Source: Porphyromonas gingivalis ATCC 33277
GTDB taxonomy: Bacteria > Bacteroidota > Bacteroidia > Bacteroidales > Porphyromonadaceae
DNA length: 64,000 nucleotides
Direction of reading: 5' to 3'
Assembly: GCF_000010505.1 (NCBI RefSeq)
Contig: NC_010729.1
Coordinates: 916,501-980,500, forward strand
The position numbers and the translations under genes are program-made. The number at the start of each line of letters is the position of its first letter. Within the stretch, counting starts at the first letter, position 1. The notes below the pieces were generated by a model, which was not told the DNA's origin, ran no database searches, and worked only from the letters and a program-made list of their open reading frames with translations. Shown piece by piece: positions 44,878-54,774 of this stretch.

Positions 44878-44980
44878 GAGAGGATACTATGGTCTCCTAT
44901 GAGAGGATACTATGGTCTCACATGAGAGGATACTATGGTCTCCTATGGGAGGATACTATACCTCTTATGGGAGATCCTGT
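44878..44980. repeat. 23-bp tandem repeat array
   Basis: Three near-perfect 23-bp units (ATGAGAGGATACTATGGTCT plus a variable 3-base tail) are followed by a 22-bp degenerate unit and a partial one. The array sits between the divergent DUF6080-like and HU-like genes, outside any coding frame. The promoter box of the HU-like gene lies just downstream. Confidence 0.85.
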
Positions 44981-44990
44981 TTATAATGTC

Positions 44991-44998
44991 TATATTTG
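44991..44998 (+). promoter_or_regulatory. -7 box of the HU-like gene
   Basis: TATATTTG matches TAnnTTTG, just downstream of the tandem array and 60 bases before the start codon. Confidence 0.45.
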
Positions 44999-45058
44999 GA
45001 GCCTGATGAGCCGGTCAGGAGGCTCTTCGGAAGTTTTCACGGAAGTAAGACAGAACAA

Positions 45059-45517
45059 ATGATACAGTACACAGTGAAGGAACGCCGAATGAAAGTAGGC
45101 AAGCATGCAGGCAAAACGATGTATTATGCCGAAGCTCAGAAATCGAAAGTGATTGACTTTGAAGAGGTGATCAGGGACGTTGCCGAGATGAGTTCGCTCA
45201 CGACCGGCGATGTGCGTAATGCCGTGGATCGACTGGCCTATTACCTCAAGCGCGAGTTGGCAGAGGGCAATACTGTCAGGCTCGGACAGATCGGGACTTT
45301 TCGGCTTTATGCCCCCGGGCGGTTTATGGAGCATCCCGAAGAGGTCAATGCCACGACGATCAAGGGCGCGAAGATTCAGTTCATACAGAACAGGCATCTG
45401 CGCGAAGCCTCCTCTTTGATCAAGGTGGCGGTGGACAATCCCTATCTGACCAAGAAGAAAGATCTCACTGCCACCGGCACGGAGTCGGCCGAGGGCAATG
45501 GATCCTCCGGCTTGTAG
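45059..45517 (+). CDS. HU-like nucleoid protein (HU-HIG family)
   Basis: The 152-residue protein contains an HU/IHF-type domain (AEMSSLTTGDVRNAVDRLAYYLKRELAEGNTVRLGQIGTF region, residues 40-85) with an extra basic N-terminal strand and a Ser/Thr-rich tail. That is the layout of the Bacteroidetes 'DNA-binding protein, histone-like, putative' family. The frame is open from 44996, but the ATG at 45059 (MIQYTVKERRMKVGKHAGKT) gives the family-typical start. It probably bends or coats DNA; its regulon is unknown. Confidence 0.87.
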   Translation: MIQYTVKERRMKVGKHAGKTMYYAEAQKSKVIDFEEVIRDVAEMSSLTTGDVRNAVDRLAYYLKRELAEGNTVRLGQIGTFRLYAPGRFMEHPEEVNATTIKGAKIQFIQNRHLREASSLIKVAVDNPYLTKKKDLTATGTESAEGNGSSGL

Positions 45518-45541
45518 TCCTTGGGGCCGATTCGGGTGCTA

Positions 45542-45573
45542 TTTGCTGCTTTTTGCGTGTCCGATTATCTTTG
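45542..45573 (+). promoter_or_regulatory. Promoter of the DUF3256 gene (near-leaderless)
   Basis: TTTG at 45542-45545 and TATCTTTG at 45566-45573 are separated by 20 bases, the ideal Bacteroidetes spacing. The -7 box ends 8 bases before the ATG, so the mRNA would have almost no leader. Confidence 0.6.
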
Positions 45574-45581
45574 CAAGCATA

Positions 45582-46292
45582 ATGAAGAAGGAATTTATCG
45601 GTCGGACAGCCAAGTCGCTGAGTCTGGCCCTCGCCATTTTTTCAGGATGTATATTCGGCAGTGTGTTGCCTGCATGGTCGCAGGAGATTGTGGCGGGCGA
45701 ACTGGAGCGTTGCTTCTTGGCCATGCCCGAATCCGTCCTGCCGATCGTAACCATGGAGGAGCGGAACGATTTGTGCCGGAGGGCAGGCCATCTCTCCGGC
45801 TTTACCCATACGGCATCTCTGGAGTCTTCTCTGGGAGGTACCGTTACGTTTCTCCTCAATCGGAACTTTATCAGGATTCAGACCAGTACCGTCGGAGAGG
45901 TGTTTATGCGCATCCTGCCCTTTTCGGATAGCAGCTCCGTCATCTGCGTGGTCACTACCGTCTTGCACCCCGTGGCGGATAGCCGGATCGATTTCTACAC
46001 CACCGAATGGAAGCCGCTCAAGGCCGACCGCTTTTGGCAGCAACCTCGGATAGAGGATTTTTTCCTTCCCCATACGGACAGGCAGTCGTATGCCTATCAG
46101 GCCATATATGCAAGTCTGACACCGTCCTATATGCAGGTGTCGCTCTCGGAAGAGTCGGATACACTCTCCATCCGCCAGACCGTGACAGAGACCTTGGCGG
46201 AGGAGGAGAAACCGCTTGCGGCAATTTTTCTTTCACCCGAACCGTTGGTCTATCGTTGGCAGTCCGGACGATTCGTTCGGCAGGTTCGATAA
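45582..46292 (+). CDS. DUF3256-like periplasmic protein
   Basis: The frame runs from 45498, but the plausible start is ATG 45582, which gives a signal peptide (KSLSLALAIFSGCIFGSVLPAWSQ) and 236 residues. The body (FLAMPESVLPIVTMEERNDLCRR, near residue 45; later PLAAIFLSPEPLVYRWQSGRF) fits DUF3256, a Bacteroidales family of unknown function. It is exported and presumably periplasmic. It lies 36 bases before the coiled-coil protein gene, which may share its transcript. Confidence 0.75.
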   Translation: MKKEFIGRTAKSLSLALAIFSGCIFGSVLPAWSQEIVAGELERCFLAMPESVLPIVTMEERNDLCRRAGHLSGFTHTASLESSLGGTVTFLLNRNFIRIQTSTVGEVFMRILPFSDSSSVICVVTTVLHPVADSRIDFYTTEWKPLKADRFWQQPRIEDFFLPHTDRQSYAYQAIYASLTPSYMQVSLSEESDTLSIRQTVTETLAEEEKPLAAIFLSPEPLVYRWQSGRFVRQVR

Positions 46293-46328
46293 AGCAATAC
46301 ATATTATTAAGGTAATAGCAAGGAAACG

Positions 46329-47255
46329 ATGGAAGTATCGAAGAAGAGGCTCGTCCTGATGGGGGTTGCCGTACTCGTTCTTATTGTATTCATGGGGGGG
46401 GTCTTCAATTGGCGTGTGGTTCGCGAACGTGCTGCTCTGGAACAGGATCGCGAAAACTTTGCCAAGCTCGAAAAGGAGGCCATGCAGGATGAACTGGATC
46501 GTATATCCGAGGACTATACGCAGCAGTACAACAAGCTCTCCGGCTCTACGGGAGAAATGAATATCCAATTGGCCAACGATTCCCTTCTGGCACAGCTCTC
46601 CGCCGAGCGTGCCCGCGTCAATCGTTTGCAGGACGAATTGAAAACAGTCAAGACGACCAATGCACGCAGGATAAACGAGCTGAGAGGAGAGGTCAAGACC
46701 CTTCGTGCCATACTGAAGTCGTATGTCGTGCAGATCGACTCCCTCAATGCAGCCAATGCCCGTCTCCGAACGGAGAATCAGGAGGTGAAGCGCAACCTCT
46801 CCGAGGCCGTGGGCGAAGCCAGTCGTCTGAAAGTGGAGAAAGCCGAACTGACCGGAAAGGTGGAGCTGGCATCGAAACTGGAGGCTACCGGCATATCGGT
46901 GGCTTTGCTCAACAAGAAAGGCCGTTCGACCCAAAAGGTGACGAAGATCAAGAACATTCAGATGAGCTTTGTCATTCCCAAGAACATTACGGCTCCCGTG
47001 GGAGAGAAAGCTATTTACGCCCGTATCCTCACTCCGAGCGACGATGTGCTCCAAAAATCCTCTGCCGACGTTTTCGCCTTCGAAGGCAAGCAGATCGGCT
47101 ACTCCTGTCGCAAGCAAATAGAATATACCGGAGAGCAGACCGATGTGATCCTCTACTGGAATGTGGGAGAAACCCTGATGCCCGGAGCTTATCGGGTCGA
47201 TTTCTTTGCCGATGGGCATCTGATCGGACGCAAAGGCTTCAGCTTGGGCGAATAA
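46329..47255 (+). CDS. Membrane-anchored coiled-coil protein
   Basis: The 308-residue protein has one N-terminal transmembrane helix (LVLMGVAVLVLIVFMGGVF), a long coiled coil (about residues 30-195, heptad-rich with Leu, Glu, Lys) and a compact C-terminal beta domain (IKNIQMSFVIPKNITAPVGEKAIYARI to the end). The shape suggests an envelope spacer or scaffold. I do not recognise a named family, although similar proteins occur near gyrA in Bacteroidales. It follows the DUF3256 gene by 36 bases. Confidence 0.72.
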   Translation: MEVSKKRLVLMGVAVLVLIVFMGGVFNWRVVRERAALEQDRENFAKLEKEAMQDELDRISEDYTQQYNKLSGSTGEMNIQLANDSLLAQLSAERARVNRLQDELKTVKTTNARRINELRGEVKTLRAILKSYVVQIDSLNAANARLRTENQEVKRNLSEAVGEASRLKVEKAELTGKVELASKLEATGISVALLNKKGRSTQKVTKIKNIQMSFVIPKNITAPVGEKAIYARILTPSDDVLQKSSADVFAFEGKQIGYSCRKQIEYTGEQTDVILYWNVGETLMPGAYRVDFFADGHLIGRKGFSLGE

Positions 47256-47438
47256 GTTTTTTGATTGCGAACGTATTCCCTTTGCCCGAAAATAGTAATT
47301 TAGTGCCTTGTTTGGGTGGGACTTGTTCTCATTCGCCAACCGGAAATAATTAGGAAACAGGAATAATATAATGGTGGAAATATCCGCCTTCGGTCAATTG
47401 ACCGACCCGGCACTTTCACCATAGCATAATACAAGAAA

Positions 47439-50018
47439 ATGACTGATCGAGAAGACAGAATTATTAACATCAGCATCGAGGAGGAAATGAAGACCGCCTA
47501 CATCGACTATTCGATGTCGGTGATCGTCTCCAGAGCTTTGCCTGATGTCCGCGACGGATTCAAGCCGGTTCATCGCCGTGTGCTGTATGCCATGAACGAA
47601 ACCGGCAATGTGTACACCAATCCCACTCGCAAATGCGCCAATGCTGTCGGCGAAGTGCTGGGACACTATCACCCGCATGGCGACTCTTCCGTTTATATGG
47701 CCTTGGTGCGTATGGCACAGCCGTGGAGCCTGCGCTATCCGTTGGTGGACGGTCAGGGCAACTTCGGTTCGGTGGATGGCGATTCGCCTGCTGCCATGCG
47801 TTATACCGAGTCGCGCCTCAGCCGGATTGCCGGTGAGATGCTTCAGGACATAGATAAGGAAACGGTAGACTTCCAAAACAATTTCGATGATACACGTCAG
47901 GAGCCCACGGTTCTGCCGACACGCATTCCGAACCTCCTCATAAACGGGGCTTCCGGTATTGCTGTCGGTATGGCTACCAATATGCCTCCCCACAATTTGT
48001 CCGAAGCTATTGACGGATGTGTGGCGTACATCGAAGCAGATGGCGACATAGACGTGGAGGGTTTGATGCAGTATGTCAAGGCTCCGGATTTCCCCACAGG
48101 AGGATTCATATACGGCTATTCCGGAGTGAAGGAAGCCTTCGAGACGGGACGAGGCCGTGTCGTTATCAGAAGTCGTGCCGAGATCGAGCAGCACAATAAC
48201 CACGAGCGGATCATCATCACGGAGATTCCCTATCTGGTCAATAAGGCTGAGCTTGTCTCCAACATTGCACAGCTGATCAACGAGAAGCGTCTGGATGGTA
48301 TTTCCAATATATCGGACGAATCGAACCGTAAGGGCATGCGGATCGTCGTAGAGATCAAGCGCGATGCCAATGCTTCGGTCGTGCTCAACAAGCTCTACAA
48401 GATGACAGCCTTGCAAAGCTCTTTCAGCGTAAACAATATCGCCTTGGTCAAGGGACGTCCCCGCCTGCTCAATCTGAAAGATCTCATTGGGGAATTTGTG
48501 GATCATCGTCAGGAGGTAGTGACACGCCGTTGTCGTTTCGAATTGCGTAAGGCACGGGAGCGTGCTCATATCCTCGAAGGCTTGCTTATAGCCGTAGACA
48601 ACATTGACGAAGTAATCTCTATCATCCGTTCCTCCAAAGATGCCGCAGAGGCTATGAGCCGCTTGATAGAGCGTTTCGATCTCTCGGATATCCAGGCACG
48701 TTCCATTGTAGATATGCGTCTGCGTGCCCTGACGGGATTGGAGCGCGACAAGCTGCGTGCAGAGTTCGAAGAGATCATGGCCTCCATCAATCATTTGGAA
48801 GCTCTTTTGGCCGATAGAGCATTACTGATGGAACTGGTCAAAAGCGAACTGCTGGAGATAAAAGAGAAATATGGCGATACTCGTAAAAGCGAGATCATAT
48901 ATGCTTCGGAAGAATTCAACCCCGAAGACTTCTATGCCGACGATGATATGATCATCACCCTTTCGCACATGGGCTACATCAAGCGTACCCCTCTGAGCGA
49001 ATTCAGAACGCAGGCTCGTGGCGGAGTCGGAGCCAAGGGTTCGGATACTCGCGAAGAAGATTTCGTGGAGTATATCTACTCGGCCTCCATGCACGCCACC
49101 ATTATGCTGTTCACGGCCAAGGGGCGTTGCTATTGGCTGAAGGTGTATGAAATCCCCGAAGGTGCCAAGAATGCCAAAGGACGAGCTATTCAGAATCTCC
49201 TTAATATCGATCCCGACGATAAGGTCAATGCCTTTATCCGTATCAAGAACCTGACGACGGACAAGGAGTTTGTCAATAGTCACTATCTCCTCTTCTGTAC
49301 CAAGAGAGGAATCATTAAGAAGACATTGCTCGAAGCTTTCTCCCGTCCGCGCGCCAATGGTGTGATCGCTATCGACCTGCGAGACAACGATGGCTTGGTA
49401 AGTGTCCGATTGACCAATGGTAAATGCGACATGGTTATTGCCAATCGCGGTGGACGTGCCATTCGTTTCCATGAATCCGTGGTTCGTCCTTCGGGTCGTA
49501 CAGCCATGGGAGTAAAGGGAATGACGCTCGACGATGATGGTGAGGACGAAGTAGTAGGAATGATCTCTATCAAGCATCCGGAAGAAGAGACCATTCTGGT
49601 AGTAAGCGAAAAGGGATACGGCAAGCGTTCTAATATAGACGACTATCGTATTACCAATCGCGGTGGTAAAGGGGTGAAGACACTGAATATCACCGAAAAG
49701 ACCGGAAAGCTGGTCGATATTCGAGCCGTTACCGATGCCAACGACCTTATGATCATCAATAAGAGCGGTGTCGCCATCCGGGTAAAAGTGGCTGATCTGA
49801 GCATTATCGGTCGAGCTACACAAGGTGTTAAGCTCATTGATTTGTCCAAGCGTGGTGACGAGATCGCTTCCGTTTGTAGTGTAGTCTCCGAGGAAGAAGA
49901 AAACAAGGCAGAAAAGCATGCCGATCATACTCACGAAGTTTTGCCACAAGACGACTCTTCCTCATCTGTAGAAAATGGTGATGTCAGTGATATGACTGAT
50001 GCTATCGAACCAGAATAA
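47439..50018 (+). CDS. gyrA: DNA gyrase subunit A
   Basis: The 859-residue protein is GyrA, the DNA-cleaving subunit of gyrase. The catalytic tyrosine is Tyr122 (AAMRYTE), and the quinolone-resistance region reads HPHGDSSVY with Ser83 intact and Met at the position of E. coli Asp87. The C-terminal wrapping domain has six-bladed repeats, with the GyrA-box-like [12 protein letters not shown] near residue 525. It ends in an acidic tail. The three long minus-strand frames across this gene are shadows. Confidence 0.97.
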   Translation: MTDREDRIINISIEEEMKTAYIDYSMSVIVSRALPDVRDGFKPVHRRVLYAMNETGNVYTNPTRKCANAVGEVLGHYHPHGDSSVYMALVRMAQPWSLRYPLVDGQGNFGSVDGDSPAAMRYTESRLSRIAGEMLQDIDKETVDFQNNFDDTRQEPTVLPTRIPNLLINGASGIAVGMATNMPPHNLSEAIDGCVAYIEADGDIDVEGLMQYVKAPDFPTGGFIYGYSGVKEAFETGRGRVVIRSRAEIEQHNNHERIIITEIPYLVNKAELVSNIAQLINEKRLDGISNISDESNRKGMRIVVEIKRDANASVVLNKLYKMTALQSSFSVNNIALVKGRPRLLNLKDLIGEFVDHRQEVVTRRCRFELRKARERAHILEGLLIAVDNIDEVISIIRSSKDAAEAMSRLIERFDLSDIQARSIVDMRLRALTGLERDKLRAEFEEIMASINHLEALLADRALLMELVKSELLEIKEKYGDTRKSEIIYASEEFNPEDFYADDDMIITLSHMGYIKRTPLSEFRTQARGGVGAKGSDTREEDFVEYIYSASMHATIMLFTAKGRCYWLKVYEIPEGAKNAKGRAIQNLLNIDPDDKVNAFIRIKNLTTDKEFVNSHYLLFCTKRGIIKKTLLEAFSRPRANGVIAIDLRDNDGLVSVRLTNGKCDMVIANRGGRAIRFHESVVRPSGRTAMGVKGMTLDDDGEDEVVGMISIKHPEEETILVVSEKGYGKRSNIDDYRITNRGGKGVKTLNITEKTGKLVDIRAVTDANDLMIINKSGVAIRVKVADLSIIGRATQGVKLIDLSKRGDEIASVCSVVSEEEENKAEKHADHTHEVLPQDDSSSSVENGDVSDMTDAIEPE

Positions 50019-50051
50019 TTTTAGACGTTTAACTATTAATGCAAAATCAGT

Positions 50052-51254
50052 ATGAACAAGAAAAGTTTATTGGCAGCTGTCCTGTTTGCAGCAGTTATGC
50101 CGGTTTCCTTTGCCCAAAATGCCAATGTGAAAGGAGCAGAAAGCCTTTCCGGTGGTTCCAAACCGAACTTTGCCGAAGCTCGTACGCTGATCGGTGAAGC
50201 CATGAAGAACCCCGAGACGATGAACGATGCCAAGACTTGGTTTGTGGCCGGTCAGGTGGAAGAGAGACTCTTTACATCAGAGAATCTCAAGCAAACTGTG
50301 AATCAGGAGCCGGATCGTGCTATGATGAACGATGCTTTGCTGCGCATTTTGCCGTTTTATTTGAAGGCTGACCAGTTGGACAATATGCCTGATCAAAAGG
50401 GTAAGGTAAAGCCCAAGTTCACAAAGAAGATCATGGAATCTCTCAAGGGTAATCATCTTTACTATATCAATGCCGGTGGTTACTACATGGAGAAGAAAGA
50501 CTATAAGAAAGCTCTCGAAGCCTTCGATCAGTTCATGCAAATCAAAGAGCTGCCGATGTTTGCTGCTGTTCCCGAAATTTCTGCACAGGATTCCAACTCT
50601 ATGATGGTAGGGTTCTTTTCGGCGGTCTGTGCCTATCAGGCCAATGACTTGGACAGAACACTCGAGATCTGCAACAAGATCAAGGATGTTCCCTATCGTC
50701 AGAACGACGTGTATCAGCTGATCGCTACGGTATATCAGGACAAAAAAGATACAGAGGGCTATATCCGGATGCTGGAGGAAGGTGTACAGAAGTTCCCGAA
50801 GGAAGCTTACTATCTGCTCAACCTGATCAACAAATACATCGAAACCGGTCGTACGGAAGAAGCCATTTCTTCATTGGAAAGGGCTATTGCAGACGATCCT
50901 CAGAATGTACAGCTTTACGACGTGATGGCCAAGTTGTATGAAAATACGCAAGACTATGACAAAGCCGAGGAGTGGCTGAAGAAAGGTCTGGCTCTTGATC
51001 CTGACAATGCTTCTGTATGCTACGATTTGGGTCGTGTGTATTACAACCGCGCTGCCGATTTGAAGGGGGCTGATCAGGTGAATGCTGAGACAGAAGCCAA
51101 AGCCAAGGAATATTTGCAGAAGGCCTTGCCCCTGCTCGAAAAGGCTTATTCGATCAATCCGGACGAATCATGGTATGTACTGCGCAATGTGTACTACAAC
51201 TTGAAGATGAACGATAAGTACAGAGAGCTGACAGAGCGTCACGAAGGAAAATAA
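50052..51254 (+). CDS. Periplasmic tetratricopeptide-repeat protein
   Basis: The 400-residue protein has a signal peptide (MNKKSLLAAVLFAAVMPVSFAQ). Helical repeats follow, most clearly TPR units between about residues 220 and 390 (for example TEEAISSLERAIADDPQNVQLYDVMAKLYENTQDYDKAEEWLKK region). It probably acts as a scaffold for envelope protein interactions. It follows gyrA by 33 bases, so it may be co-transcribed. Its precise role is unknown. Confidence 0.8.
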   Translation: MNKKSLLAAVLFAAVMPVSFAQNANVKGAESLSGGSKPNFAEARTLIGEAMKNPETMNDAKTWFVAGQVEERLFTSENLKQTVNQEPDRAMMNDALLRILPFYLKADQLDNMPDQKGKVKPKFTKKIMESLKGNHLYYINAGGYYMEKKDYKKALEAFDQFMQIKELPMFAAVPEISAQDSNSMMVGFFSAVCAYQANDLDRTLEICNKIKDVPYRQNDVYQLIATVYQDKKDTEGYIRMLEEGVQKFPKEAYYLLNLINKYIETGRTEEAISSLERAIADDPQNVQLYDVMAKLYENTQDYDKAEEWLKKGLALDPDNASVCYDLGRVYYNRAADLKGADQVNAETEAKAKEYLQKALPLLEKAYSINPDESWYVLRNVYYNLKMNDKYRELTERHEGK

Positions 51255-51309
51255 TTCACAATTCCCCCTTTGAAACTTCAAACACGTAAAAAAGCCGTGT
51301 CAATGAAGT

Positions 51310-51354
51310 GAACCCTAAAAGTTGGACAGAAAACTTTTAGGGTTCATTTTTTAT
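51310..51354 (+). terminator. Strong hairpin with T-run
   Basis: A perfect 15-bp stem (51310-51324 with 51333-51347) is followed by TTTTTTA. It ends the TPR gene transcript. The left arm with AAAAGTTGGACA also looks like an IS3/IS150-type terminal sequence, so it may derive from the IS remnant that follows. Confidence 0.7.
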
Positions 51355-51541
51355 GCGAAGTCGTTTTGAAGAATGCTTGGAGATAGTACTCTGTGCAAAG
51401 TCCGGGAGGCCTATTTGCAGGCTATCAGAAGAGTATGGCTATCCTAAGGATAGGTGCCTCTTCGGCAGGGCTATCGCTTTTGAAAGGTTGTACTGTATCC
51501 TTGGTCTCGTTCTTCACTTCTGTGCGGTCTTCCAATACTAA
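51353..51541 (+). pseudogene. IS3-family orfA remnant
   Basis: The plus frame begins MRSRFEECLEIVLCAKSGRPICRLSEEYGYPKD, which resembles the HTH protein (OrfA) of IS3/IS150-type elements. It then degenerates, with no orfB following. The rest of the element has been deleted. It marks the left boundary of the XRE-SNF2 defence cassette. Confidence 0.6.
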
Positions 51542-51564
51542 TCATATGTATCTTCCAAAAGGAG

Positions 51565-51599
51565 TATCTTCGCGACAATGTAATAGTAGCTTTCATTGT
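51565..51599 (+). promoter_or_regulatory. Possible promoter and operator of the XRE gene
   Basis: TATCTTCG at 51565-51572 differs from the TAnnTTTG box at one position. Directly downstream, ACAATG (51575-51580) and CATTGT (51594-51599) form an inverted repeat across the expected start of transcription. This would suit autoregulation by the XRE protein. Confidence 0.35.
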
Positions 51600-51611
51600 A
51601 GAAATCATCAT

Positions 51612-51821
51612 ATGGCGACAATAAATAGAATAAAAGCTGTGCTGGCAGAGAAACAATTGACCAGTAAATGGCTTGCCGAGCAATTGGGGAAATCAGAAAA
51701 CACTATTTCTAAGTGGTGTTCTAATAAGGTACAGCCCTCTTTGGAAAACCTCGTTGGGATCGCCAAAATACTCGACGTTGATGTTCGGGAGCTAATTATG
51801 TCGACCAAAGAGTCTCGATAA
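51612..51821 (+). CDS. XRE-family regulator of the defence operon
   Basis: The 69-residue protein is a single Cro/CI-type helix-turn-helix domain (WLAEQLGKSENTISKWCSNK, about residues 19-38; then LENLVGIAKILDVDVRELI). The frame extends upstream to 51393, but ATG 51612 is the natural start. It ends 24 bases before the SNF2 helicase gene. Small XRE repressors often control restriction operons, delaying the nuclease until methylation is complete. Confidence 0.85.
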   Translation: MATINRIKAVLAEKQLTSKWLAEQLGKSENTISKWCSNKVQPSLENLVGIAKILDVDVRELIMSTKESR

Positions 51822-51845
51822 ATAGGACTACAATCACACTCGATC

Positions 51846-54743
51846 ATGAAGCAACCCAAAATATCCTGGCCTCAAGCTAAATATATAGCCACAGACCTTG
51901 TTCGTCGGAGGGCAAGCTCAGACCCTGATTCATTTACTCAGACACTGCAAGATGCTCGTGTAGACCTTAATCCGCACCAAGTGGAGAGTGCTCTGTTTGC
52001 TTTTCGCTCACCTCTCTCCGGAGGGGCAATTCTTGCCGACGAGGTGGGACTAGGCAAGACGATAGAGGCGGGCATCATTCTGTCGCAGAAATGGGCAGAG
52101 CGCAAGAGGCATTTGGTCATCATTGCTCCTGCCAACCTGCGCAAGCAGTGGGTAGAAGAGCTCGAGGAGAAGTTCTATCTACCTGCATTCATCTTGGACA
52201 GGAAGGTAATGGATCAGCTCTTGGCCAATCCTGAGGTTGTCAATCCCTTTGAGACTGATCGAATAGTGGTTTGCTCCTACGACTTTGCTCGTCGTCAAGA
52301 GCGTTACCTACGCTTGGCTCAGTTGGATCTTGTTGTTTTGGACGAAGCGCATCGCCTGCGCAATGTTTACCGTCCAGACAATCAGACGGGCAATATCTTG
52401 AGGAGCGCACTTGTCGGCAAAAAGAAGATCCTTCTGACTGCGACACCGCTACAAAATAGTTTGCTCGAGCTGTATGGCCTCACCAGCTTTATCGACGAAT
52501 ACGCTTTTGGCGATCTAAAAAGTTTCAAGTCGCGCTACAATGGCAATCTCTCGGAGATTGACTATGCGCAACTAAAAAAACGATTGGCTCCACTGTGCCA
52601 TCGCACCTTGCGCCGACAGGTCTTGGAATACATCAGATATACCTCTCGCATACCGATGCTTCACGAGTTCTTCCCCAGTACCGAAGAAGCAGAATTGTAC
52701 AATTTGGTTACAGAGTTTCTCCAGCGAGATCGGCTTGTGTCGATGCGCAGTAGCCAGCGAGCCTTGACCACCCTTGTACTGCGCAAACTATTGGCCTCCT
52801 CGTCCTATGCTATCGGTGGGACATTGCAAACCATCATACAGCGTATAGACGCCCAAGTAGCGGCCGAAGACGACTCTCTAGAGTTTGCCGACTATGAGAG
52901 TTGGGAGACGATGATGGACGAAATCCCCGACGCCGAAGAGACCTGGAGGACAGAGCAGGGGAGCCTAAGTCCCGAGGACTTGAGACTGCTGGGAGAGGAG
53001 CGAGCATGGTTACAACGCTGTCTGGACTTGGCCAAGCGCATCAGGAGCAACAGCAAAGCCGAACAGCTACTCATTGCCCTGGAGAGTGGTTTCACCAAGC
53101 TCTCTGAGCTGGGAGCCAATCGCAAGGCTCTCATCTTCACCGAGAGCCGTCGCACACAGGAGTTCCTCTTGCGCCTGCTGAGCGAGCGGGGATACGAAGG
53201 GCAGGTGATGACCTTTAGTGGGACGAACAATGATGCTCGAAGCACAAGAATACTCCGCAGGTGGAGGGAGGCTAACCAGGATACTGGGCTAGTAACGGGG
53301 GTCAAAGAGGCTGATATGCGGGCGGCTTTGGTCGATGAGTTTCGACACCGTGCCACGATCATGATTGCGACCGAAGCGGCTGCCGAGGGCATCAATCTTC
53401 AGTTCTGCTCCTTGGTGGTCAATTACGACCTGCCCTGGAACCCTCAGCGCATCGAGCAGCGCATCGGACGTTGCCACCGTTATGGTCAGCGGCACGATGT
53501 GGTAGTCATCAATTTCTTGAACAAGAGCAACGCTGCAGACCGTCGTGTATACGAACTCTTGGACGAGAAATTCCGTCTCTTCGATGGCGTCTTCGGGGCG
53601 AGCGACGAGGTACTGGGGAGCATCAGTTCGGGGACAGACTTTGAGCAACGCATCGCCCACATCTACCAAACCTGTCGTAGCGAAGACGAGATACAGGCGG
53701 CTTTTGACCAGCTCAAAGCCGAGCTGAGTCCCGAGATCGATGAGCGCATGCAGCAAACACGCACCGCGCTTTTGGAAAACTTCGACGACGAGGTACGCGC
53801 TCGACTGCGCGATAGCGAGGGCAACAGCCGTCGATTGTTGCGCCGCTATGAAGAGAGACTTTGGATGCTGACCCAGTACATCTTGCGCAAGAAGGCGACC
53901 TTCTCCCCCACGGACTATAGTTTCGTCCTACGAGAGCCTATTACAGACATATCCGACACGGGGCCTTACTATATGCTCGAGACTTCTGCCGAAAACAAGA
54001 GCAGCGAGACGGAGCAGCACGGAGGAGTACTCTATCGGGGCAACCACCCTCTGGCACAATACACCATCACAGAAGCCAAAAACATCGAAGCGACGCCCAC
54101 AGACACGCTCATCTTGGATTACAGTCGCTCGGGCAAGCGAATAACGCCTTTGGCTGAGCTTGTGGGGCAAGAGGGATACCTGTCGGTAGATTTACTTTCG
54201 GTAGAGACCGCCGAGACCATCGATCACTGGGCAGTGGCGATGATCACCGAGTATGGCAAAGTCATTCCCTCCGAACTCATCGAGCATATATGGTCTATAC
54301 CCGGCAGTGTAGAACTTACAGACACAGCCATCCCAGCTAAGTTTATAGACCAACTGGAGCAAATCAAGAGCACTCAAATCAGTGAAACCACCGAGCAAGC
54401 CAAAAAGGAGGCATTGCGTCTCTTCGATGAGCAGGTAGATAAATTGGATACCTGGGCAGAAGATATGAAGCTGGGCTTGGAGCGAGAGATACAAGACCTT
54501 AGTCAGACCATACGTCTCATGAAGAGCGAGGCACGCAAGGCAGACAGCATCGAAGCCCGCTTAGCGGCACAACGAGAAATCAAAGCGAGCGAAGCTCTGC
54601 TCAAACGCAAGCGGGCAGACCTCTTTGCCGAACACGACCGCATAGAAGAGCAGAAAGACCGCCTCACCGACAATCTCGAGCAGTTGCTCTCGTTGCGTTC
54701 GGAGAAACAAAGCCTCTTTACTCTGAGGTGGCACATCATATAA
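51846..54743 (+). CDS. SNF2-family helicase (defence-associated)
   Basis: The 965-residue protein is an SNF2-type double-stranded DNA translocase: Walker A DEVGLGKT (65-72), DEAH (166-169), LTATPLQN (motif III) and motif VI QRIGRCHRYGQ (about 535-545). The C-terminal 130 residues form a charged coiled coil (AEDMKLGLEREIQDLSQTIR, ARLAAQREIKASEALLKRKR). This shape is shared with SNF2 proteins of bacterial restriction clusters such as the DrmD class. No nuclease domain is visible. It is embedded with XRE upstream and a cysteine-rich protein downstream. Undoing the 19-kb inversion places it in line with mod and res. Confidence 0.92.
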   Translation: MKQPKISWPQAKYIATDLVRRRASSDPDSFTQTLQDARVDLNPHQVESALFAFRSPLSGGAILADEVGLGKTIEAGIILSQKWAERKRHLVIIAPANLRKQWVEELEEKFYLPAFILDRKVMDQLLANPEVVNPFETDRIVVCSYDFARRQERYLRLAQLDLVVLDEAHRLRNVYRPDNQTGNILRSALVGKKKILLTATPLQNSLLELYGLTSFIDEYAFGDLKSFKSRYNGNLSEIDYAQLKKRLAPLCHRTLRRQVLEYIRYTSRIPMLHEFFPSTEEAELYNLVTEFLQRDRLVSMRSSQRALTTLVLRKLLASSSYAIGGTLQTIIQRIDAQVAAEDDSLEFADYESWETMMDEIPDAEETWRTEQGSLSPEDLRLLGEERAWLQRCLDLAKRIRSNSKAEQLLIALESGFTKLSELGANRKALIFTESRRTQEFLLRLLSERGYEGQVMTFSGTNNDARSTRILRRWREANQDTGLVTGVKEADMRAALVDEFRHRATIMIATEAAAEGINLQFCSLVVNYDLPWNPQRIEQRIGRCHRYGQRHDVVVINFLNKSNAADRRVYELLDEKFRLFDGVFGASDEVLGSISSGTDFEQRIAHIYQTCRSEDEIQAAFDQLKAELSPEIDERMQQTRTALLENFDDEVRARLRDSEGNSRRLLRRYEERLWMLTQYILRKKATFSPTDYSFVLREPITDISDTGPYYMLETSAENKSSETEQHGGVLYRGNHPLAQYTITEAKNIEATPTDTLILDYSRSGKRITPLAELVGQEGYLSVDLLSVETAETIDHWAVAMITEYGKVIPSELIEHIWSIPGSVELTDTAIPAKFIDQLEQIKSTQISETTEQAKKEALRLFDEQVDKLDTWAEDMKLGLEREIQDLSQTIRLMKSEARKADSIEARLAAQREIKASEALLKRKRADLFAEHDRIEEQKDRLTDNLEQLLSLRSEKQSLFTLRWHII

Positions 54744-54774
54744 TGATGAACCATTGAACAAAGCATAAAAGATC

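Noticed and set aside
44878-44980. 23-bp array as a CRISPR
   Set aside because: The repeats abut each other without spacers; this is a simple tandem repeat.
46233-47339. 368-codon minus-strand frame opposite the coiled-coil gene
   Set aside because: The plus-strand gene has a signal-anchor and heptad pattern; the antisense product has no recognisable domain.
47394-49949. Two long minus-strand frames (466 and 375 codons) opposite gyrA
   Set aside because: gyrA is intact on the plus strand; the antisense frames match no family, lack starts in context and reflect codon bias.
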